From contig NC_055996.1 of assembly GCF_018446385.1 (NCBI RefSeq), forward strand, positions 126,714,532 to 126,778,531: DNA of 64,000 nucleotides, in the 5' to 3' direction. Position 1 is the first letter of the stretch. Every line of letters begins with the position of its first letter. A model generated the notes under the pieces. The model was not told the DNA's origin and searched no databases. It saw nothing but the letters and a program-made list of their open reading frames with translations. The DNA is from Zingiber officinale (Eukaryota > Streptophyta > Magnoliopsida > Zingiberales > Zingiberaceae). The position numbers and the translations under genes were made by a program. Positions 23,101-35,300 of the stretch are shown here, piece after piece.

Positions 23101-26100
23101 ATGGTATTTCCTTGGATTGCGCTTTTTCCTTGGACAAAGTGACAACCATTCGATGTATATTTTGTCCTCAAAAATATATTTTTTCCTTGGACAAATTTGC
23201 TAACTAACCATTAGAGCTAACAAATAATATGGAAACTAGATCGAAAACAATGTCTCCTCAAAAAACACAAAAATTTGAAGTGAAACACTTATTTGTAAAT
23301 ATGCATTTATATAGTTTACAATCTATAAATAGCCATAGTCACAATATAGGAGATCCATTCCAGAAGCATTCTTGAGATATCACAAAATGCTTAAATTTCC
23401 TTCCTATGATCATGACAAGAGCCTTGAGAAATTTACCAAACCATACTCTTAAGAGAATTCTTCACCCATACAAAAGATTTTCAATTTAATCAAAGTTGAA
23501 CTCTCCCTTGCAGCAAACCTAAGCAGTTAAATCATGCGTACTTCAATAATACAATCTCTTAAAAATTAGACGTTCTTGATATCCAATTAATAAAGTGGTA
23601 ATTGAAATGATATTGCCAAAGTGGCAAAGGGTTGAACTGAAGAAATCTTGGCCGCATCAAAAACAAAATGACAATATCACACAAAAAATTTGAATGCATC
23701 CCTAAACCAATTGAGCTTTTTAACTTGTCAAAGATTCTTTCAAGTGATATTTTCATAGTAAACATTCACTTACAACCAACTTTGTATTTTCCATAAGATA
23801 GAGGAACTAAGTTTCAATTATCATAATAACGTAAATTTGTCATCTCATACATGATAGTCTATCTCATTCATGGATCAAAAAGTGCCTCTAACATGGCTAA
23901 AGAAGAAATAACAAGCAAAATAATGGGCAATAGAGCAATATAAGATATGTAATGAGGTAGTGCATTAATGAGTACCTATTTTGGAGGAATGGGAAGATCC
24001 AAATACGACACAAGATCTGGAATTGTGGATGGTATTGAGAGAGCAGCAGTCTCAAAAACTTTTGTCACATAATCAACTCTTGTCCTTCTGCTATAGGTCA
24101 ATAGTGGTTGAGGTTCTCATGGTGGTGCCTTTGCAGGGAAGATGGGAAAGGGACAATACAATATAAATAGCAAGGAACCGAAGATAGATTCAGAAATATA
24201 GTGAGATGCAAAAGAAAGGAGTAACTCTGTCAATCTGCATGGATAAAAACATGTTACGTCGTATAACAGAGTGTGGCAAGATATTCCTTTTGCTGTTTTA
24301 CATGCTAGAGTAACCAAGAAACACTTGACAAATATGGAAGAGATTTTGTTTTTGCCTAGGGATAAGAGATGGACAAAATTAGTTGTGACGCTGCAAGATT
24401 TTCTCTTGTACACAATTAAATTGGTACCTGTTTGTGTCACTTATTGATAATATTGTGAAGACAGTATCATTGACAGTAAAGGTGATTATCACACAAGTAT
24501 ATTAGTTTTAGTAGCATAATATTTCTCTCATTTGAGCAGTTGTAAGAAATCTACAACAAGAATTCTTTTTAAATACAAGCACAAAATAATAAATATCGAG
24601 TAAATCAAAAATAAAAAATTTCATGCAAAACTCAAACTACATTAGTAATAGTGTCTCAGAGTAATAATAATAGCAATGCGTCTATGGTTTGGCTCAGACC
24701 AATGTCAGTACGTGTACAGAAAACAAATTGTTCTGGTGGAGAGTCTCCTGTAGAAAAATAGAGAATTAAAATAGACAAAGATAAAAGTTATAGTCAATCC
24801 AATAATTGTATATCTCTGTGATGAATGGATATAGAATATGCTCAAAATATGTAGATGGATCACCAAAATAGATCCAAGAGAGCACATAGGCATAAAGCCA
24901 ATTTTTATGGTATTTTGGTCTCTTGCTAAAGCTGGTGTTGATGATAATCGCAAATCCACATTCTATTGTCACAAGTCTTATGATCTCCATATATGAATTG
25001 ACAAAACCGACTGTCACAGCCATACAGTTTTTTCAAATGCATAGTCTTCAGTTAGGTAGTACTTAACCATTGTAGATCCACAGTATCACTAAAGTTTCAT
25101 GGTCTAAAGGTAGGTAGGTAATAAGTACTATTTCTCCCAAATGTCACAATATTTCATAATGGCTCTCATCTTATGATCTCCAATTAGGCACCAAATTACT
25201 TAGCGGTAATAGGCTTGCAATGCTCTTGGACCTGACCTGAAATTGTGATCCCAATTAGGTAATAGCAATCACGTCATGAGCCTAGTTATTAATGTCTGTA
25301 TGTTTCTCTGTAATTGCATGCTACAAGCCAGTTAATCAGTGCTTAGATGTATGCTATCACACTATATTGTACAACTTTCACCATTATGATAACTGAAATG
25401 GTGCTGTTATATGGATTACCAAAATGCAGAATGCTGAAATGGAGAAAATAGGAGTCGTTTGAACTGGTCGACAAAGAAATTAATTAAATAATCACGAGGA
25501 TCAACTTACCTAACAAATTGATTAATTTTGATTTCCAGATTAGAGAACCAAAAGCTGATCGAGAATGAAATCAACTAAAGTAGAGATTACTTAACTGCAA
25601 ATACCCTAAAGGATTATCAACTGTTGCAATGCCAGCTTCCATTACTTTGATTTTGCTGCCAATAATGCTCTTTAACATATATTTTCTTTCCACTTTACCA
25701 CTTGATTCACAGCAATTAATTTGATTCATGGCAATCTCGAGTAAATCATGTTCAACAAACATTTGATAACATTTTGTTAACATATAGTTCCTCTGTTGTT
25801 AATGAATTGCATTAGAGCTTTAATAAATTCATGTTGCTCTAGTGTTTGGGTATAGTAGCATGACACCAAATTTCTTTCAAGCACTGGACAGTTACACAAA
25901 CCAGAAATTTATCTATTAAGACAGTTGTTCAGGGAACTAATTATACCTTATTTCTTTCAGAGTATAATCTTCAACTATTATTAGATGAAGGTACAGGTGT
26001 AAATACAGCATGGGATGAAATTCGTTCTGCTACCAGCATAGTTATCTCCAAGATATGCAAAAACTTCTGCCCTTGCAGGTAATTATATGGAAATTTTGAT

Positions 26101-27003
26101 TGCTTTCAGTACAGGAAACACAGATATTGTTATTGTTGAAAGTAGACATGTTAAAGGGAGTAAGAAGTGACAATGAGAGGGTAGAATAGATGTCTTAGTT
26201 CATATTGTTAAGTGAGGCTTAGTATGCATAAATATGAAGAGGTTCCCCTAATGTATTACGTTGGATTGGGCTTGCTGTTGGGCTTTCATCATGGTATCGT
26301 CATTAATCCATTTATTGAGTATGAGCCAATCAAGTGAAGTATTCTCACCACCTACACATTAGAAAGGGTGTATAAGGGTGTAAATATATAAATTTGTCTC
26401 TTTTCTAACAACTTGAACTTTGGGATAAGTTGTTAATCACAACTTAAACTTTGGGATAAGTTGTTAATCAAATTTAGCAGTCATAATACCTCTCATATTT
26501 ATGTTTTCCATCTATCCCTCCTAACTCAGTAATATAGATATTAATAATAATTATATTGGACTCTTGGATAGACACCCATAAAGATATCCATACTTGAGAT
26601 GGAGTAGGATAAATATACATGGTATTAGTGATAAAGAATTGACTTCACCTTCCTTAAATTCTAAACCTCAGGGAATGTTATCAGATTTTGCCAACCTACA
26701 CTAGGGGTGACAAAAGTTGGCACAATCAGTTCACTCGACGGCATGGCCTGACCTATAATTTTGCAGGTTTGGGTCTGAGTTAAAAGTATTCATCTTATAA
26801 GATAAGTTGAGCTGGTTATGTTTAACAAATAAATGAATGGATCAGGTTGGGACATAATCTGACCAAGCCGTTTATGAATAATAGATATTTAATCGATCAT
26901 TTTAATTAATTTAGACACCCTAACCTACACCTTATTTTCCAGTCTTTAGCCTAATATTTTGTGGGCATGCTCCAGGTCAGATCTTACAGCTCATGTCCAT
27001 TGA
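14133..27003 (+). CDS. CobW-domain GTPase (COG0523 metallochaperone family), 10 exons
   Basis: Exons: 14133-14403, 14483-14574, 14666-14832, 19827-20113, 21376-21526, 21719-21965, 22346-22414, 22628-22706, 25961-26078, 26976-27003. All junctions are GT-AG and keep frame, giving about 502 residues. P-loop GFLGSGKTT at 33-41; the family's Cys-x-Cys-Cys metal motif GCACC at 91-95; ETSGLARP at 121-128; guanine-specificity NKCD at 176-179; a CobW_C-like region around 300-400 (GIIWFAEDRE, FQWSGLKRVE). COG0523 proteins are G3E GTPases that hand over metals, mainly zinc; which metal is used here cannot be told. There is no obvious transit peptide before the P-loop domain. The last ~100 residues are less typical. 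The tiny last exon is uncertain: without that splice a stop follows at once at 26079-26081. Exon 1 is GC-rich. Introns 3 and 8 are 5.0 and 3.3 kb. Confidence 0.87.
14833..19826 (+). other. intron 3 of the CobW-type gene, TE-derived filler
   Basis: AT-rich, no intact gene. Between about 15840 and 18400 many short plus-strand frames show Ser/Tyr/Asp-rich wording such as SQLSYYNSDASYGDPSSHDS and DDDN-rich stretches broken by many stops. These resemble linker and tail regions of plant hAT transposases, but no catalytic block is recognisable, so a decayed hAT is only a weak suggestion. A short ATG repeat lies near 16710. Confidence 0.4.
20178..20538. mobile_element. Tourist-like MITE in CobW intron 4
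   Basis: 361 bp with inverted ends GAGCATCGACAATAGG and, on the other strand, GAGCATCCACAATAAG, flanked by TTA on both sides (20175-20177 and 20539-20541). The interior is rich in GGGATATTTG and its complements. The TTA target and these ends fit a PIF/Harbinger MITE. It lies 64 bp after the exon 4 donor. Confidence 0.82.
22707..25960 (+). other. intron 8 of the CobW-type gene
   Basis: 3.25 kb of AT-rich sequence with no gene. A block of about 42 bp (ACAAATTTGCTAACTAACC, running on into GCTAACAAATAATATGG) occurs at about 23063 and again at about 23193, a local direct duplication. Open frames at 23559-23765, 24117-24440, 24705-25023 and 25571-25783 have no recognisable domain. Confidence 0.5.
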
Positions 27004-29399
27004 CCTACTTTGAAGCTTATTGTAAAGCCTGCCTCTGTATCATGAACTTTGGAGGTAATTTCCTGTTCCTTCTCCCTTGCACTGCTTGTTAAGATTTTAC
27101 TAACACACTCTTAACTCTATCTAATCATGTTTAATAATACAGCCGGTTGCCTACTAATAGAAAGTCTTGAGCTTAAAAGCAAATGTCTGGTTCACAACCA
27201 GAACTGATGGCAACTTACGTTTCAGTTGCTTCAAACCAAGCATGCTTGGCCAGCGTGATCTGGTAGTGTATGCTGCAATGTATACTCTATATATCTCTTT
27301 TTCATTTATTGCTTAGATATTACATGGAGAATTTAAAATTTGCCTGTCAAAAGGGGAAAAAAAAACGTGTTAAGAGGAAGGCTTCCGTGGTATCTTTGTG
27401 AAAATCGTGATTTTAATTTCTGTTTCTTACATGCCAATCTGCATCAAAATTTGTAAATAAACGAAATATGGAAAATAAGAATGTGACAAGAATTAAAAAA
27501 AAAAAAAAAGGTTGCTAACTGGATTGCATAATTATGCTTTTGGTTTCTTATTATTCCTTGAAACAAATATTTATATACTTTTTTCCCCCAAAAAGTATTT
27601 GAAATGTCGATATATTTTAATAAAAAGGAATTTGGAGTATCAATTTAAATGAAATTGATATCTGTTAATCATTTTTCTTAATTATTTATTATTTCATTTG
27701 GACGGATACTATTCTTATTTTATTCTATTTGATATATTTTTTTATATAAAATATGCATTTTGAATGGGTATGGCAAGCATGTGGAATTGATCGAGTCATT
27801 AGATCGGCCCAAAATGTTTAGTATTTACGACCTCAACAAATAATTGTTTATTCCATGAAAGGTTGTTTTACAATATTTTAAATCATGGTCGTTTTACCTG
27901 CATTAAATACTATAAATATCATGGAATCAAATCGTATTCAACATGATTTATAAACAACGTTACAATCAAAAGTAGAATATTTGGTTTAACTCTCCCTTAG
28001 GCCTTAGCTGATAACATTTATCCTATTAAATTTTCCATAATGACATCTTATATATATCTTATTACTTACTGTACACACGAAGCATATATCATAATCACAC
28101 TACTTCATGGCTTAAGGACCACTAAGCCCTGACCTGCTGCATTTCAATTCAATCTAATTAAAATTGTTTTTTTTTCCAAATTTTTTTTTTAAAAAAAGGA
28201 AGCCCACCAGTCATTTGATTGGCTTATTAAGTAAGTTATTAGAGTTGTATATATCTCGTGTGGTGCAAAAGGTGATTAGGATGACCTCCACGCACTAGAG
28301 TTGTAGATATCTGTTTTAATATGAAGGATTTAGACAGGATACTGAACAGTTTGTGATAACAACTTATTGGCAAAGTCAAAAGACTTACGACAGCTCCAGC
28401 AGCTTGTAATAATACTAATGTTATAGCAGAAGCTATTACAATTATGTGCTTTGTACTAACTTGCAACAGGATTCTTCTATTGACACTGAGTTGCAACAAA
28501 TTGAGAATATCTTCTGTAAGATATATGCTAACACTAGCCAACTGTCCGTCCCAAAAAAACAGACCCTCACAAATTCATTCATACACACATACATATAAAG
28601 ATGCATCCATTGGAAATTTACAAAATACAGTGGCCAATTCTCTTAAGTTTTTGAGTGTGATTGATTTAATGATTTCCCCAAGTAAATTTCTTGTTTTCCA
28701 TGCATCACCATCCAACTGAGTTGACCATCCACTGCCCAAGTGCTGTTGACGGTGGATAAAATGTTGCATCATTAGATGCTTATGAATAAACCTTGTCAAT
28801 AATATTTTAATTATGTCACCGCTAATTAACCTACTTTACATCACCTAATTTAATTAGAGCCCGCTTAACCATTCAATAGTCTTTTCGGAATGGACATCGT
28901 TATCAAACAACAGCAACGCAGCATCCGAACGCTAATAATGGACTTAACTAGTAGCACGTGTGATATATAGTATGAAAGAATTTCATTTATTTTGCACCAT
29001 GATTCTATTTTTCTTTTTAATTTGTAAAATTCTTCCAATTATTTTGGATATTAACAAAATGAGCATCCAAATTATGACTATTATTTGTTTTAAAAAAATA
29101 ATTTTTTTTAACTAAATTGTGAGGTATTTCAAGCTCGTATCCAATTTGGAATTGGACAATTGTATTTTAAGATGTAACCACTTTGATATTCATGTGTGAT
29201 TAGAAATTTGGAAAGTAGAAGAAGTTTGATTGAATTTGTATGCGTACATACACCCGCAGAAGTAGCTAGGTTAGCTTTAAATATCCTCTTAGGAGCCACG
29301 TTCAGGTCGTGGGATTGTCATGTGGATCCACATATTGGATCCAATCACTCCACATCCTCTACATGTCTTGGTACCTACGTTCCCGATGGTGGGTCAAAC

Positions 29400-29625
29400 T
29401 GAAGAGGTCGGGCTTGGCTGAGCTAGAGAGGTCTAGTGTAGTCGTGCTATAAAGCTGAAGAGGTTTGACGTGGCCGAGTTGTAAGCTGGAGAGGTCTAAT
29501 GCGGCCGGGTTGTAGAGCTAGAGAGGTTTGGAACGCTCGAGCTGTAGAGGTTAGAAGTGGCATGAGCCGCGGAGCTGAAGAGATATGGAACAGTCAAGCT
29601 AAAGAGGTCGGAAGCGGCAGGAGGG
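29400..29625. repeat. degenerate ~30-bp minisatellite
   Basis: About seven or eight diverged copies of a unit like GAGAGGTCTAATGCGGCCGG / GTTGTAGAGCT. It is GC-rich compared with its surroundings and could derive from a retrotransposon LTR. Confidence 0.6.
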
Positions 29626-30534
29626 CACTAGTAGGTCAGTTCTTTGCTTTTGGGTAAAAAAATGATAATAATAAATACTTAACGCCTTGTTGTAGTTCGT
29701 ATAGATATTTGATTTCTCTTCTCATCATGATCAATATCATAAAAAGGCAAAAACATGGAATACTTCGAGTTCACTCAATATCTTGATTGAATAACATCCC
29801 AAAATGTGCCTTTAATATATATATATTTTTTAAAAAATTCATTATAATTGTTTTTTCTCAAAAGAAACCTCAAATGTTGTATATTTATTTAGAATACCCT
29901 TGCCTTAGCAAATTAGCTTACAAAAATCTAACGTAAAAAAATAAGTATTTTTTAATATAAATTTAAAATGCACAATTTGTAGCATTTCAAAATTAAATTT
30001 GTAATACATTTCATAATTGTCACAGCTACATTGACATTTGTGTCTTATATAATTGCGTAGTATTTATAATATAAGAAATTTTTAATAATCCGTTTGCTAT
30101 AATTTTATAATTAAATTGCGGTGAGATTTAAAATTTAAATTTTATATATAATTTTTATAACTTTCACAACACAACATTTAAAAATCTAAAATACTCATCT
30201 TGTAAATTTTTTTTTTAAAAAAAAGTGAGAAATTTATAATTTTTATAGTGTGAACTTATTTAGAAATTAATTTAAAGGAAATTCTGTTAAAAAAAGGGAT
30301 CAATTTGGAGAATATTCTGATAATATTAAAATCTATGAATATGTAAACTCTAAGGGGTTAAAATAAATTTTGCCGACAAAAAGATTAAAATAACAAGAAT
30401 ATCACTTTAGTTTTTTGCAAAACAATTTTTATTCCATATGAGTTGGGAGTTGGGACAAGAAAGAAAAATAAAATAAAATAAATAAAGATACCACCTTTAT
30501 TTACTTATATCTCTGTTTCCGTTACAAATCTGCT

Positions 30535-30592
30535 TCTCCATTCTCCTCCTCTTCTTCTTTCTCTGCTCTCTCTTCCTTCTCTCTGCTGCAAC
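30535..30592 (+). promoter_or_regulatory. CT-rich 5' leader of the bHLH gene
   Basis: A pyrimidine tract (TCTCC, CTTCTTC, CTCTCTC runs) directly before the ATG at 30593. CT-rich patches near transcription starts are common in plant promoters and leaders. No clear TATA box is assigned. Confidence 0.45.
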
Positions 30593-31126
30593 ATGACAAC
30601 TTCTTCTTCATCTTCTTCGCCGGCGTCTCGGAATAAAACGGAGTCGTCCGGAGGAAAATACCAGCCGCCGACCAAGTGGGGCTCTTCCGGGCAGCAACGC
30701 GCCTACGGTCGCCGGCTCCTCGACGCGCTCCGCGCCACCGCCGGCGGCGGGCCGCTAGCCGTCAAGGCCTCTGCGGACGCCGCCCTCGCGCTGACCGCAC
30801 GCGGGCAGTCCCGATGGAGCCGGGCCATCCTCCTCCGCCGCTGCCGCTCCCGCCGCAAGCTCCTCCGCGTCACGGGCAAGATCGGCCGCGCGCGGACGCG
30901 GCCGCCGCCGGCGGCGGAGGCGGAGGCGCATAGAGTGAGGCCGGATCGGCTGCAGGTGCTCCGGAGGCTGGTTCCCGGGTGCCGGAAACTGTCGGAGAAG
31001 AGTGTTCTGAAGGAGGCCGCCGACTACGTGGCGGCGCTGGAGATGCAAGTGAAGGCCATGAGGGCGCTGGCGGAGGCGTTCTCGGCGGCGAGAGCGGCCG
31101 AGGCGGAGGCGCGGGGAGGGGCATGA
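30593..31126 (+). CDS. atypical bHLH transcription regulator (bHLH149/AIF-like)
   Basis: Single exon, 177 residues. Ser-rich start; KWGSSGQQRAYGRRLLDALR at about 28-47; LALTARGQSRWSRAILLRR at about 65-83, a block shared by the plant bHLH147-151/AIF group; then a basic Arg/Lys stretch and the helix-loop-helix at about 118-162 (DRLQVLRRLVPGC, loop, VLKEAADYVAALEMQVK). The His-Glu-Arg residues that contact E-box DNA are missing from the basic region. Family members act in the nucleus mostly by dimerising with and blocking other bHLH proteins in brassinosteroid and growth signalling; this role is inferred. The exon is very GC-rich, which creates long shadow frames on both strands. It converges with the phospholipase gene at 32348. 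Confidence 0.87.
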   Translation: MTTSSSSSSPASRNKTESSGGKYQPPTKWGSSGQQRAYGRRLLDALRATAGGGPLAVKASADAALALTARGQSRWSRAILLRRCRSRRKLLRVTGKIGRARTRPPPAAEAEAHRVRPDRLQVLRRLVPGCRKLSEKSVLKEAADYVAALEMQVKAMRALAEAFSAARAAEAEARGGA

Positions 31127-32347
31127 GTGGGATTTCCCGTCCTTTGTTGAATTCCTCATCTGAACTCGATCTCAAGATTGTAAAAGCATGAGAATTGGTC
31201 TGATGGAAGAGATGGCTTAATGATTTTCTTGATCAGATTCTTTCATCCTCCTAAAAAAAAATAACAAATCAAAATGTTATTTCCACTTGACAGGGAGTTG
31301 ATTTGAAATCAAAATCAAAATAGGAACAATCATTCTTAATTTGGACGTCGATGACCAAATTCAGCCTCACCAGCCTCCTTTGTTCTTGGCAGATTCTCAA
31401 AAATCACGCAGCTTCTCTCTCCACGTAGCAGAAAGCTGCATGCAAAATTATACCAGTAAATTTGTTATTGACCTAGATCATCAAGATAAAATAAACTTCT
31501 TGACGATATTAATCATATCATTTTGGTAAATGAATCATATCAGCAATTCCCTTTGAGTTTTAAGTGGATTTATTGATTGATCATGTGTTTTTAAATTCTA
31601 TGATGATTCAGCTAGCTTATTTACATTTGTTCAGAGCTAAACAAATGTAAGAGTTGTTGCTTCAGCTTAGGAGGAAGATCTTTCTTCATTTATATGATCC
31701 ATGTTTGGTCAAAAACTGTCCCTACGAGTTGTGCCACGAGTTGGCACAATTTGTAGTATTGCTACAATAGATCACGGGATCCATCATCAACGTGTACCCA
31801 AAGCGTGGCCACCTGACTCCATGCGAAGGGGGTGATCTTTTTGCTGCAATGTTTTGTCAAAAACTGTTGTTTTCTCCCGTTGGGGAGGGTGAGGGTTGAC
31901 CTTAGTTTGGCGTAGAAGATCACCATCATTGGTACGAAGGGAGCAACAACAATCTTGCTGTTGGCCCGGCTCTCGCTAGAGCTACAATAACTTTCTCCAA
32001 CATGGAAGAGGTCCAACAGTTTAGAAGAAGAAAGAAATGACAACCCAAATTTGCCTTTAGGAAAATAGTAGTAGCCTTTAACATCTCATATAAAAATGTC
32101 TGACGATAAAAATCTTGAATAATCATCCGCGTCAGTCGTCACAAATTTGGAAGAGCATGTACATGAAATCACCTATATAGATATATGTATATAGCAAAGC
32201 CATGTTATGTATAAACAGGGTATGGCCCAGACCCATCCCATCCCATTTAGCATTAGAAAGCGAGCTTCTTAGCAAATCTTTAACTCCAGTGGGAAAAACT
32301 ACCAAAATATACAAAAGAACTAATGACATTTGCGTATCGTGTAAGGA
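31127..32347. other. intergenic region between converging bHLH and phospholipase genes
   Basis: 1.2 kb that should contain both 3' untranslated regions and poly(A) sites. Open frames at 31341-31529, 31762-32126 and 32132-32329 have no recognisable domain. CAAAAACTGT occurs at 31709 and again near 31858, within GTCAAAAACTGT, which may mark a small old insertion. Confidence 0.45.
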
Positions 32348-35300
32348 TTAGACGATTTGAACAGCCTCATCAGACGGCCACCCACTGGTCCTGCTAGTCA
32401 AAGCAGGCCTCATCATAACAATGGCGGATTCGTTTGCTCCGGCGTTCAGCGCAGCCCTGCCGGCTTCGAGAAACCTTGCGACTGCATCCTCTGCATACTT
32501 GTTCGCTTCGCCAACAGTCATGTCCTTGCCAATGTCCGGATAGGTATTGAGCACATGGTCTCCATTGAGTTGAGAAGCAAGTTGGATCAACTCCATCTGG
32601 AATTCGGAGAGAACTTTATCCTCCCTAGCTGGAAATGGCCTAAGTAGGTCTACTTCAGGAAGTTTCTCTAAAAAAAACAACTGGAGATTAGCCGGATTGG
32701 AATCCAAAACCGATAATAAATCCAATGCATTTAGTTTTTAGCAATGAGATGAAGCTTTTTTAGCTTGGCTTCCCTTGTATTCCTGGAGCAACTCCAACTA
32801 AATTTATTTAATAGTACTAATATTATTATTCTAATTCAAACTGATAAAAAGAACACTTATTAATCTGCTAGAGATGACGCCACAAGCAGAATAAGACATT
32901 CTATAATTAAGAACTCAGATCTCTGTTTAACAGATTCAACTCTTTCTAATAATAGATTTCATAATGTTAAATATGTCCTTATCATCTTAATATATTCTCT
33001 TTCTATCAGAAATAGGATTATTTTTGACAAATGATCTGATCCAAGAGTATCAAAGTTTAAAATTAATATATATCAGGTATATTCTCACACAATTGTAGGT
33101 GCTTGTAATTTTTTAACATACGAGGAGATGGATACCTGGAGAATCAGTTCGTGGCGTCTTCCGGAGATTGAAGTAGCTCTCAAAACTTCCAGCCCAAGCA
33201 TCCCTCTTTGTGAGGTAATTGGAGTTCAGATTGAATAATTTCTTTACAGTTGCGGGAATGGAAGAGTGCTCAAACTGTGAATCTGGGTAAGGCCCTTTAG
33301 GTTCGTGGATCACTGCATGGTAAAAAAAATGAAGTTATCTAACTTATAAAATTGTAATATTCACTCTCTATTTTCTTCCCTCCTCTCATTTGTGTCCAAG
33401 TAAACAATAGAAGCATCCTATCTATTTTTCTTTCTTTCCCTTACATTTCAGCTCAAAGAAGGAAAGATTAGCAATTAGGTCAACTTCCAAGACTGGAAAC
33501 CTAAAAAACAACTCCACCAAACAAAATAAAAAAAAAAATCAATTCATCCACCATAAAGGTGGACCATTTGATGGATCTTTACTATGAAAAAGTCATTTTT
33601 TTATTCTATGGTTATCCAACTCAAATCAATCAATTCATTGAGCTTGGAAACTTGCTGGTTTAAGTTTTGATATGAAAATTTAGGAAACTCACCCCTAGGT
33701 CTAACATGCACTCTCTTTTGGAAAGAAGGAAAAAGCTAAAAGAATTTTTTTTTTCTCTTTTAATACTTGATTTGTCTCTCCTTTGCAAAGATAAAGTAAC
33801 CCTTGTTTTTCATTACAAACTAGATAATTTTAATTTTATGACAGAGTAGAAAATCCCCCCCCAAAAAATCCTTATGTGGGTACATTGAAATATTATAAAA
33901 CTCAAGGAACCTATATAAAGAAAGAGAAGGGTGTGGATGGTATTTCCTTCAATCGGACGGTTACATGTATGATATCAGATTCATTACATTTCAGAATTGT
34001 GCATGATAGAGTGGGAGAATTCAGACTTTTTATTTCAATCATTTCCTTAATATATTTTTATGAAAAAAGAATATTTACTACCCACGACTTATTTCAAATA
34101 CTACATGTTTTACTTTGGTGGTTCCCTGTCGAACTGCCATACACATTGGTAATTAAGCTATTTCAAAATTATCATCCCCAAGTATCAAACAGTATGTTTT
34201 TGAAAAAAAATCAACGAAGTTCATTATCCAAAAGAAGCATCTCTATTCCTTATCTATTGGATATCTAAATGGCATTAATAATACATTAATGAAGGCATCT
34301 ATAAGAAATATATGATATGTTGGGAAGTCAAACTCAAGAGTACTAACAAATCAAGCAAGATTTCTACCAAATGTCACGTGCTTGCTAGGATCACAAATGC
34401 CTTTGATACCACTTAACAAAGTTAAAAAACACTCCAATACCACTTGCTAGACTCCTTTGTCTTAAACTGCACACATACAGATCCAAATTCAGCACTTCTA
34501 AAATGCAAAATCTCATCCACTATAAGCTCACATGATGAAATGTTCATCACCTTCAGTAGTATAGCATAACTAAACAAAGATGAGAACAATATAATGTAGT
34601 CCGAGAAAGCCTAATCGGCAGAGAATCTAATCTCTATAATATAAAAAGCAAAAGTACAATGAAAATTCGAACAAACTATGGCAACAACTCAGAAAATCTC
34701 ATTCAATCATCCTTAAGATTCTCCCTTAACAGTACTGGAGCAGTCCTCCCCAAATATCAAAAGTTCTTCTTGACACCCCAAAAAATTTCCTCATTATAGG
34801 CAATCTGGTATCTCACAACTTCCAAACACACCATACAATGTTCCCTAGGTTCCAGAATTTTTAACTAGTGAAAAAAGTTCACAACCACCAAAATTCTACG
34901 AACCACCATATGATAACCATGTAAGAATCAGTGAAAAATAATCCTAATGCAGAAGTTTAGTAGCAAGGACAAATAATAAGCCTGTTAAAGTAAAAGACTC
35001 ACTCCAAGGGGTAGGGCAATGCTCACCTCTGCCCACAAACAAGCTAGCATCTAACAATCTCCCGCTGATGAGATGCTATCCTACTAATGTATACCTCAAA
35101 GTGATACTCCAGTATGGAATTGCTTTCCCACGGCATGCTTCTCCTCTACACATGGAAGTTGTTGGATCCACATACCAAACTCACTTGATGATGCCACTCA
35201 ATAATAGAGGAAGATCTCCTGAATCTCTCTAGCCACTAGCAACTGACAAATTTGCTCTTTAACTATTAGGTGTTGATATGCATTGTACCACCTGAGCTCT

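Larger units (their letters stand above)
27004..30592. other. intergenic region between the CobW-type and bHLH genes
   Basis: 3.6 kb, mostly AT-rich with poly-A/T runs (27488, 28168). No gene is supported. The open frames at 28239-28541, 28444-28719 and 29196-29402 show no domains. It holds one minisatellite at about 29400-29625. Confidence 0.5.

Noticed and set aside
30676..31191. Several long open frames overlapping the bHLH gene on both strands
   Set aside because: Shadows of a GC-rich exon; only the 30593 frame encodes a recognisable HLH domain.
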